NCBI RefSeq assembly: GCF_000760595.1
Contig: NZ_BBNM01000003.1
Location: 268,351 to 332,350 of the forward strand
Length of the DNA: 64,000 nucleotides
Direction: 5' to 3'
From: Acinetobacter soli
GTDB taxonomy: Bacteria > Pseudomonadota > Gammaproteobacteria > Pseudomonadales > Moraxellaceae
Below the pieces are notes generated by a model. The model had not been told where the DNA came from. It was given only the letters and a program-made list of their open reading frames with translations, and did not search any database. A program made the position numbers and the translations under genes. Positions 26,247 to 34,400 of the stretch are shown here, one piece after another (positions within the stretch are counted from its first letter, which is position 1; every line of letters begins with the position of its first letter).

Positions 26247-26789
26247 CTAATTAAAAGCTGCATTCTCAATTTCATAAACTATCTTTTCTAATTCATTTTT
26301 CTTAATAAAGCACTCATTTATTTTATACTGTTCTAAATCTTTTAGAGAGAAATATGTATTAGCTATTTTATAAGAAATTAACCTTATCTCATCTTTATAT
26401 CCAATACAAAATAAATCATATCTATCCTCTCCAAACGAACTACTTTCTAAATTGGCACTATATACAAATTCATTATAACCATAATTAATCCAATCCTTAT
26501 CATTGTATTCACCTTCACTTTCAGCTATAAAATTTAAATAGCGATATAAAAGCATAGATTTAAAACATTCATCCAAATCCATATGGTAATAGTCACTATT
26601 ATCAACAATATGATTTAAAGCTCCTTCTATAATAGATTGCCTTTGAACATTAAACATTACAGACACTTCAGAAATATAATCATTATCATTTATAAAAAAA
26701 CCACAAAGACAATCATAATCATTCACTCCTTTTATATAACTAATTGGATTCATGACTAGAGCTAATTTTTCTTTATTACCAAAAATCAT
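26247..26789 (-). CDS. Probable immunity protein, Imm42-like
   Basis: A 180-residue acidic protein. The start MIFGNKEKLALVMNPISYI followed by LCGFFINDNDYISEVSVMF resembles the immunity 42 family (MIFGD...FA... then GxFxxNG). The rest is helical with several aromatic-rich segments. Its ATG shares the final base of the extended toxin frame's stop (TAATG at 26789-26791), exactly as in the cdiA/immunity pair, which supports cognate pairing with the toxin at 26789-28117. The immunity gene is open although the toxin has a nonsense codon. Family name is tentative. Confidence 0.62.
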   Translation of the reverse strand: MIFGNKEKLALVMNPISYIKGVNDYDCLCGFFINDNDYISEVSVMFNVQRQSIIEGALNHIVDNSDYYHMDLDECFKSMLLYRYLNFIAESEGEYNDKDWINYGYNEFVYSANLESSSFGEDRYDLFCIGYKDEIRLISYKIANTYFSLKDLEQYKINECFIKKNELEKIVYEIENAAFN

Positions 26790-28117
26790 TATTTATTTAC
26801 CTTCTTAGGATTAATACCAAAATGTTGAAATACTTCATTTGGAATCTTATTTACTTTCATTATCTGCTGAGGGTTTTGATCTATCCCTGTTCGTCCTGCC
26901 CAATGATAAATATTAGAACCGGTTCCTTAATAAGTAAATTGATGAATATTTCCTTTTGAATCAACAGAATAACGCTTATTAGAATCTCCAGAAACAGGAA
27001 TTGATTTATTAAATAATGCTAGAGAATTTTTTGGCTCAATTCCTGCATTTAGTCGATTTCCTTCCCCGCCCAGGGTATGTTTAGGATTGGATTTATAGAT
27101 TAAACCATTATTAGCAACTGTCGGTGTTGAAACAGGTAATCTTTTATCAACATTAGCTGATACTTTTCCTTTAATAATTTTACCACCAATACCAATACCC
27201 GAAGCAACTGATACTAAATAAGTTGCCTGTTCATCGGTAAGATTAAATTTTTCTTTAAATTGATGCGCTAACTCCGTGTTCCATACCATTCCTTCGGCAT
27301 CTATTTGCTGTTTAAGTAAACCTTGGGAATATATTGCAGGTAGGTTATTAGCTTGATCCAATACTTTTTTAATATCATTTCTAGAAGTAACAATAAATCC
27401 ATACTTCTCTTTGCAAAGAACAGTATTCATAGAACATACTGCTGCCATTACTGCTTGTTGTTCTATAGATAAATCTTTATATTTCTTCTCAACTTGCTCG
27501 CAATTATTATTCTTTTTACAATCCACCATTTCCTTGTTAAATTTAAGTATTTGTACTCTAGTTAAATAATTATTCTCCACTGCATTCTGCCCAACCACAC
27601 CTGCAAGCTGCGCATTAAACGATGAATCTCCTACCGTACCTCCAACTACTGCGGTCAAATCCCTGATCTGAGTCTTCACATCTTCGGGAAGAAGATTTGG
27701 AACAAATTCACCCTTTTCATTTTGGTAAGCTGGATCAGGATGATCTTTATAGTATTGATTGGTCAAATACGTTGCCGCCGCTTCACTCACAACTGCTGCA
27801 CTTCCTCCTGCCGTTGGGTTGCCATTATTCACATACGCCAGTGTTGCACCTAAGATCGCATGGTTCGTCATTTGTGCTGCGGTGTTTTTATCTTCACCGT
27901 GTCCAAACTTCTCACCAATCTGCTGTGCTGCGTATGGTGCAAATGTATTCACTGCAACTTGTAAGTCAGTTTGTCCTCCCAATGCATCTGTCACTGCCAT
28001 GGTCACTGCATTTAAGGCACGGCTCTTGTCTCCTCCCATGGCCCATTGTGATGTCACTGTCTTTTCTTTTGTTAAGGCGGCATCATACACTGCACTTTCT
28101 GCGAAGTATTGATTCTT
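26789..28117 (-). pseudogene. Orphan CdiA-CT interrupted by an in-frame TAA
   Basis: A displaced toxin module of a different CdiA lineage. The pretoxin is SQWAMGGDKSRALNAVTMAV, then AAQMTNHAILGATLAYVNNG and NAVENN. The toxin tip begins NPKHTLGGEGNRLNAGIEPKNSLALF, a motif set found at the tips of Rhs and CdiA toxins. At 26927-26929 a TAA follows NIHQFTY. The same frame then continues for 45 more codons with GTGSNIYHWAGRTGIDQNP to VNK and stops at 26789-26791, overlapping the immunity ATG. The lesion is best explained as CAA (Gln) to TAA. The upstream end is also cut, with a stop before codon 28117. Toxin activity is therefore probably lost. Confidence 0.75.
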
Positions 28118-28139
28118 TTACTATCCAATGCTGGCATTA

Positions 28140-28300
28140 ATATTACCAATTTGGGTTTAATCCATGTTTTTTGTTGCTAATAATGCTGATACTGACTTGT
28201 GCAACTTCAGCAAGATTGCTTACATTACTCCCAGCATCTTTTATGTTCGACTTTGTTGCACAAGCTTAGTATTAAAGCTTATTCTTTTTCTTTCATAAGA
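28140..28300 (-). pseudogene. Scrap of cdiA-derived sequence between modules
   Basis: The minus strand contains a degenerate match to the cdiA segment SAGNLAEAAQVSASI (28160-28240), without an open frame. The rest of the gap holds nothing recognisable and no insertion-sequence end. Confidence 0.45.
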
Positions 28301-28302
28301 AG

Positions 28303-28783
28303 TTAATAAATACTTGTACACTTCTCATAGGCTAAGCGTACCGCTTGCCCTAATTCTTCATCCGTTGCATCATTTGGAAGCATAATTTCATTATCTTTGA
28401 TTAAACCTGAAAAACTATAATCTAACCCATCTTGATGTGAGGGTGAAATTTTATAGGTATCATTGATATATGTTATGCCAACATTTCTCATATATTTGAA
28501 TAATGCTTTTTTTGATTTGTATCCAAAATCTGCCATTAATTTTTTTATCTCTTTCTTTCATTAGTTTATCTAACTCTGGAGAGAATAAAATACCTTTAAC
28601 ATCTTCGGGCGGAATACTTTTTCCCGCATTTAAAGCAATTATAATTGACTGACCCAATACCTTATTAGACACATCTAAGGACAATATTACACGTTCAAAA
28701 TCTAAATTTAAAAGCCCACTTCCTTGATGCCATGATTCAACTTCAAGATATTGATCATTAAAATTTACTGCTGCCATCTTCAT
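28303..28783 (-). pseudogene. CdiI-type immunity gene, frameshifted in an A7 run
   Basis: A second copy of the immunity gene at 28941-29420. The first half (MKMAAVNFNDQYLEVESWHQ to MKERDKK) is in one frame and the second half (MADFGYKSKKALFKYMRNV to EKCTSIY) in the next. Removing one A from the A7 run at about 28540-28546 (minus strand) restores GAT AAA AAA TTA ATG GCA and joins the halves into a full 159-residue-class protein. The lesion could be a real slippage mutation or a sequencing error in the homopolymer. The upstream toxin partner is only a stub, so this module seems dead on both sides. Confidence 0.75.
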
Positions 28784-28784
28784 T

Positions 28785-28870
28785 TTATTTCACCTTAGTT
28801 ACGTCTATTCTGATACCTTTACTATTCGCATATTCAATTGATTTTTGAATAGCATCTTTATAAAGTGTTT
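28785..28870 (-). pseudogene. C-terminal stub of a CDI nuclease toxin
   Basis: About 25 codons reading AIQKSIEYANSKGIRIDVTKVK and then stop, nearly identical to the end of the nuclease toxin at 29422-30738 (AIQKSIDYANSKGIKIKVTKVK). It ends just before the ATG of the frameshifted immunity copy. The remaining toxin has been deleted; sequence from 28870 to 28940 is not recognisable. Confidence 0.7.
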
Positions 28871-28940
28871 CGTCAAATTTGTGGACAACCCCAGACTTGT
28901 CCACATATCTCAAGAATAATAACTAAAAGTAATCTATAAA

Positions 28941-29420
28941 TTAATAAATACTTGTACACTTCTCATAAGCTAAGCGTACCGCTTGCCCTAGTTCTTCGTT
29001 CGTTGCATCATTTGGAAGAATAATTTCATCATCTTTACTTAAGCCTGTGAAACTATAATCTAGTCCATCTTGATGTGATGGTGAAATATTAACTTTACTG
29101 TCCAATTCAATATCGACAGATCTCATATTCTTAAATAGAGCTTTTTTTGATTTATAACCAAAATTCTCCATTATTTTCTTATTTCTTTCTTTCATAAAAT
29201 CAGCTAATTCTGATGAAAATAAAAATTCTTTAATACCCTCAGGAGGGATATTAGATCCAGCAGATAATGCTTTCATGATCGCCTCACCTAAAATATGGTT
29301 ATCAATTTCAATTTCAAAAATCAAAGGAATGAAATTTATATTAAATACAGACATTCCACCATAATTCCATGAAATGACTTCAATATATTTATTATTGAAG
29401 TATACTGTTGCTCGTTTCAT
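28941..29420 (-). CDS. CdiI-type immunity protein for the nuclease toxin
   Basis: A 159-residue protein with the N-terminal strands ATVYFNNKYIEVISW, a helix LGEAIMKALSAGSNIPPEG, the segment FGYKSKKALFKNMRSV and a C-terminus EELGQAVRLAYEKCTSIY. It belongs to the same family as the frameshifted copy at 28303-28783 and resembles immunity proteins of the tRNase-type CdiA-CTs (Bp1026b-like). It starts 1 nt after the toxin stop (TGAT ATG). The gene is intact while its toxin carries a nonsense codon. Cytoplasmic inhibitor by inference. Confidence 0.75.
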   Translation of the reverse strand: MKRATVYFNNKYIEVISWNYGGMSVFNINFIPLIFEIEIDNHILGEAIMKALSAGSNIPPEGIKEFLFSSELADFMKERNKKIMENFGYKSKKALFKNMRSVDIELDSKVNISPSHQDGLDYSFTGLSKDDEIILPNDATNEELGQAVRLAYEKCTSIY

Positions 29421-29421
29421 A

Positions 29422-30738
29422 TCACTTAACCTTTGTTACCTTAATTTTAATACCTTTACTATTTGCATAATCAATTGACTTTTGAATAGCACCCAATTGG
29501 CTTTTACTTGTGTTAGCAGAAATAGCCAATTGCATTTCTTTTGATTTTATATCACTATTTTTTATTTGTAATGTCTCTCTACCATCTTTAGTAAAATTAG
29601 CCATTTGATCAACATACTTATTAATCTGAGACGTAATTTTTTTAGGGTCTTGATAAGTCTTGGCCGCTGTATTTAAAGTTTTATCACTTGTAGCCAAACC
29701 TGTTGCAGGATCCCAGTGATCAAATGCCTTAAAATTTGACTTAATCGAATTTAAATCAATTGTTGTTGCAGACGACGTAGATTGAATATAATTTTCCTAC
29801 GGTTTCCCCTGTTCATTAATACCTTTCCCCCACGTCATCCCCACAGTATCTGAACTAAGGACTTTACTATCCTTTAAGAATACCACTCCCGGTAAAACAC
29901 TGCTTACCCCATCAACCGCTGATAATACCCTTTGACCAGTGGATAGTTGAGTACCACTTAATAACGTTTGTCCTGTTGCTGCTCCATAAATCCCTAATAC
30001 CGAGTTAGCCCCAGGACTAAAGAATGACATATCTTCAATTGACTTTGAAAGCTCCTGTTTATGCGTTACGTAGTAATAAACTTGATCAGCGGCAGGTAAA
30101 ATTTCTGCTTTAAGCACACCATTTTTATTTACTACAATATACTTAAGGCCCGATCCATCAGATTTTGGGTCAGGGTTAGATATGATATCTCCAGGTTTAT
30201 AATTTTTACCATTTAATATGAGTTCTTTTTGCGCATATTTCATGGCATCCAATGCATTTTCAGTTAGTACAGTTTTTAAACACTGTACATTACCTTTACA
30301 TGCAAATTCTCTTTGGAAATATTCATTATTCTTTTGAGGCTGTCCTTTAACTCCAAATATATTATTCTCTACCGCATTCTGCGCAACTTGCCCACTCTGA
30401 ACTGTAGAACCAATATCACCAGTCGTTGATCCAACTGCACTACCCGCTAAACCTACAATAGAACTAATTGTAGATTTCTGATCTGCTGTGAGGTCTTTGG
30501 CATCTTTTCCATACAAGAAACTCGATAATATTGGTGCCGCTGCCTCTGCTCCTCCAGCTGAAAGTCCCGCAGTCAACGCATTATTTCCACCCGCCGCCAC
30601 AACTGCTGCACCAAGAACAGTATGTGCCAATATATGCACTATACTTCCTTCGGCATCTTTTCCTTTAAAATACTGACCGATCTCATAACTGATTTTTGGA
30701 CTCAATGTGGATGCTGCAATGCCAGCATCAGTAACATA
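29422..30738 (-). pseudogene. Orphan CdiA-CT, tRNase/PD-(D/E)xK-like, with in-frame TAG
   Basis: A displaced module: short cdiA remnant (AASTLSPKISYEIGQYFK), PT-VENN region (ending AVENN), linker, and a toxin like the CdiA C-terminal tRNase domain. The domain should begin GMTWGKGINEQGKPWENYI, but the W codon is TAG (29797-29799). Reading on in the same frame gives NFKAFDHWDPATGLATSDKT and a tip ending VTKVK at 29422. The family's active site is the E right after the W and the D/K of FD..D..TG.ATS.K, so the stop removes the whole catalytic domain. A restart at 29697 would give 91 residues lacking that E. TGG to TAG is a single substitution. The frame opens directly after the previous immunity stop. 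Confidence 0.8.
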
Positions 30739-30972
30739 CTATCTCAAGCACAAATCATACAAATCACTTCTTAATGTTGAAAGTTTTTCGTTTTTATCAA
30801 AAGGATAGACTCCATTCTTTGTTAAAAAAATATCATTAAACGATCCCATACCGCCATAATTTCTAAGGATATCAAATTTTACTTTCTCTAGATTTACCTC
30901 AATATTTTCTAGAAATCGATTAAATACTTTCGACCAATCGAATAATTGAAACTCATCAAATAATTTTATCAA
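30739..30972 (-). CDS. Immunity protein for TNT-like toxin, copy B
   Basis: A 77-residue protein whose second half, GGMGSFNDIFLTKNGVYPFDKNEK, aligns with the 92-residue immunity protein at 20329-20607 (AGMGSLNDLVLQKNGEIPYNENEE). It is shorter at the N-terminus. It follows a surviving TNT-like toxin end, like its homologue. Divergence from copy A is large, so the two probably protect against different toxin variants. Whether the short N-terminus is complete is uncertain. Confidence 0.62.
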   Translation of the reverse strand: MIKLFDEFQLFDWSKVFNRFLENIEVNLEKVKFDILRNYGGMGSFNDIFLTKNGVYPFDKNEKLSTLRSDLYDLCLR

Positions 30973-30989
30973 CTCAATAATGATAAATT

Positions 30990-31196
30990 TTATAGATTTA
31001 AGTTCATTGATTTTAAAGAACTCTCGCTAATTACTTTTACCCCAGGAATTTTCCACGGTTCAACGACAACAATCTGCTGTGTTCCTCCAAGATAGAAACC
31101 ATTTTGTGTACCAACCTCGCCAGAATAAATTTTTGTACCCTTTGGAATTAATATACCATAAGTTGTATTTAATGAAGATTTAGCACCATTTTTCAT
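30990..31196 (-). pseudogene. C-terminal remnant of a TNT-like orphan toxin
   Basis: A 68-codon frame (NGAKSSLNTTYGILIPKGTKIY, then FYLGGTQQIVVVEPWKIPGVKV) matching the last 60 residues of the toxin at 20604-22890. The N-terminal half of the toxin domain, including the YRAG strand, is absent. It starts 12 nt after the immunity gene of cdiA, so a deletion has brought the two modules together. Not expected to be active. Confidence 0.72.
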
Positions 31197-31207
31197 TATA
31201 TTTTCAT

Positions 31208-31474
31208 TTAATCTTTATTCATCTTTTCCAAAAAAGTTAAAAACATTAGGATAAGAGACAAAATAAATCCAATTGATAAACATATAAAAATACCAAACTG
31301 AATGTTATCAAAATCAAGATATCCTAAATTAAAATAAATTTTAGTAGCTATTAATAGAAAAGCAACTAAGCCAGCAATAATACCTTTAATAAAACTAATT
31401 AAATAAGGATGATTCTTAGCCTCAAAATTTGCAATAAAAAAAGAAATAATAATCTCTATAAATGCGGTTAACAT
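31208..31474 (-). CDS. cdiI: Membrane immunity protein of the full-length CdiA
   Basis: An 88-residue protein with three hydrophobic segments (AFIEIIISFFIANF, SFIKGIIAGLVAFLLIATKIYF, IQFGIFICLSIGFILSLILMF), so an integral inner-membrane protein. Its ATG shares one base with the cdiA stop (TAATG), the standard position of cdiI. Membrane immunity proteins in CDI normally block toxins that act at or cross the inner membrane. That agrees with the hydrophobic CdiA tip here. Family unknown to me. Confidence 0.78.
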   Translation of the reverse strand: MLTAFIEIIISFFIANFEAKNHPYLISFIKGIIAGLVAFLLIATKIYFNLGYLDFDNIQFGIFICLSIGFILSLILMFLTFLEKMNKD

Positions 31475-34400
31475 TATTTTCTCTCCTGTTGCTTTTGATT
31501 TTCATTTGAAGTTAAATTTTTAACAATCTTTCCACCAGCTTGGTTTAGTATTTGTTGATTTCCAAAAATAACTAGACCTCCCACATTTTTTAAATTAGTA
31601 GGAAGATTTAAGAAACCGACTTGTGTAACTCCTGCTGAGGAAGCCAATCCAGCACCATATAGTCCAGTTACAGCACTTGAAAAACCAATTCCTATATTTT
31701 GTTGATAATTGAATGAACAAGTTGGACAGGTCCAAATTTGGTTAGCAGCATCCATACCACTTCCTATAATTCCACTTTTAACAGCAACCTGACTAACTGG
31801 TGAGATAATTTGATAGGTTGCAGCTCCCTCAGCAACTAAATAGGGTGCTGTAGAAATAGCAGCTCCAGAAATAGTTATTTTTCGCAAATTACCTTGTTGC
31901 TTTAATGCATCTGCTTGATTTTTATCCTTAACAAAATTACTAATAGTTGTTGGAATCATCAACTCTAAAAGTCCATTCTCCTCCACCGCATTCTGCGCCA
32001 CCTGCCCACTTTGTACTGTAGTTGCGACATTACCCGTCGTAGCGCCCAATGCTGTGCCTGCCAAACCAACAATAGAACTGATCGTAGATTTCTGCTCTGC
32101 TGTGAGGTCTTTGGCCTCTTTTCCATATAAGAAACTCGATAGTACTGGTGCCGCTGCCTCTGCTCCTCCTGCTGAAAGTCCCGCAGTCAACGCATTATTT
32201 CCACCAGCCACGGCAACTGCTGCGCCAAGTACCGTATGCGCTAGAATATGTGCCGCTTCTTGACCACTCGTCAGTTGCCCATTTGGATTATTATTCGCTT
32301 GTTCTTTGAAATATTGACCAATCTTATAACTTGCCGCTGGGCTGAGTGTCGCGGTTGCTATTCCTAGACCTGAACTTGTCGGAGCGGATAAGCCTGAGGT
32401 CACTGTATCGATCAGCAGGCCTAAGTTTTTGTAATTTTCCCGTTTGGCTTGATATTGTGCTTCTGTAATCTCACCCTTTTCATATTGTTCTTTGGCTGCA
32501 TCCGATAAAGTATTAACTTCTTGTTTGGCTGCCTGTCTATTTTCGTCAAACCGCTTCGTCACTGCGATCTGTGTGCCGATCTCTTTTTGTACTTTGTCCT
32601 TGTCAAAGTTATTCGCAATTGCTCCGCTGTTCTCCTTCGCATTTTCTGTACTGGTTGTGGTGTAGATATCTGCTTTGACTTGTTCTACTGTTTTGCCTGT
32701 CAGTGCCTGCTGGGTAATGGTTTCTGTTATGGTGATATTTTGAGTATTAACACCACTCTTGGTCACGCTGCTGTCTTTGTCACTGTCTAATCCAAAGCCC
32801 ACTGATTTGTTGACGCTATTGCTTGGTCGTCCTTCTTTATTTTTTCCACTTCCATCCCATCCACCTTTCACATTTACGCCGCCACTTACTCCTAGGCCTT
32901 TGGCATCGTATTCGGTCTGGTTGTGAATATCTGTATAGGTGAGCGTGCCTGTGCTTAAACTATTTTTATTCAAGGTTTCCGCAAGTGGGTTTGAGGTGAT
33001 GATTGCGCCCTTTAAATCGGTATTGTTTTTCACATTGATCTGATAGCCGTCATCGCCTGCATATATCCCTGCCTGATCTTGTACCGAAGCATAGTTAGCA
33101 TTGATATTGGTTTTATTCGCACTTCCTGACGCAGCTACTCCTGTTCCAATACCGACCGTAACTTGGCCTTCTATGTTTTGTTGTGTGCTGTTGTAGTTGG
33201 CTGTGTTTTGTAAACTTTCGATATTCAGTTCTTTAGCATCGACTTTTACGCCTTTGCCTTGCACCTGTCCACCAATGATGTTTGTGGTATTACCACTTTG
33301 AATAGTGGTCTGGCTGTCTTTGCTTCCTATTTGGCTGGTGAGATAGCTGGTTTCACTGCCACTACTTTTACCCTTGCCAACATTACCTCCTGCCGTCACG
33401 CCAGCCGCACCTCCTTGTGGCCCGTAACTTGCTGCGACGCCCACATTCCAGCCTTTACTCTGGTTTTTACTTTCTTCTGTGCGGGTTTGTTGCGCTGCTT
33501 GAATATTGACGTTGTTTTGCGCTATGAGCTGTGTGCCTTGTTGCCCGATAACGTCTGAGCCAATAATATTAATATTGGATTGATCCCCTGCGCCTGTCGC
33601 GTTCAGGTTCACTTTACCACCTGCATGGATCTGGCTGGCGCTGGCGTTGGTACTCTGAACTTGGGTTTGATCGGTATTCTTTTGTTCTCCGTAGGTAATG
33701 CTAGCACTGACCTGTGCAGCCTCTGCAAGATTGCCTGCACTGCTCGCCGCATCTTTCAGTTTGGATAGGGCTTGTCCTGCTTTATAGCTATCAAATGCAC
33801 TATTGGCTGCTGCCATGGCATTCACACGATCATTCTTGCTCTGACCCACTTGCTTGGTCGACTCAACCGCACTTTGTACCGCAGTCACTACGGGTACATT
33901 CACCGCAATGGTCAGACCTTTCTGCTGCATCTCATGTTTGTATAGGCTGTCTTGTTGTTCTTTGGCCGCTTCTACATTGATTTGCTGTGCCTGTACATTT
34001 ACATCACCTTTTTGCGATGAAACTGTACTGCCTGTTTGTTGATAGGTCTTACCTGCAATAATATTGGTATTGCCATTTAAGCTGCCCACCTGAGAGGCAC
34101 TATTGGTAAGTTGTTGGCCGGTCTGTAAAGTGGTGTCTTGCTTTTTACCTAAACTAAAACCAATACCGCCTGTAGACATAAAACCTGATTTTTTAACAAC
34201 ACTATTGGTTTCACTGTTGTACTGGTTTTGTGCACCTTCAATCGTCACATTTTCTTTGGCTTGTATCTGGGTCAACTCATCAGACACTATATTGCTGCCA
34301 CGGACATTGATATTTTCTGCATCCAATAGCACTTTTTTGCCTTCAACAATACTGCCCACCGCAATATCTGAACTACGATGGCTAAAGTCGCTGGTCGTAG

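Noticed and set aside
22890..28300. Insertion sequences at module boundaries
   Set aside because: I saw no transposase frame, terminal inverted repeats of IS length or target duplications. The short inverted repeat at 22899-22929 is not enough.
16799..32263. Plus-strand frames starting MPAKPTIELIVDFCSAV, seen five times within the CDI array
   Set aside because: They are antisense shadows of the conserved pretoxin VENN block. Their conservation follows from the sense gene; no ribosome sites.
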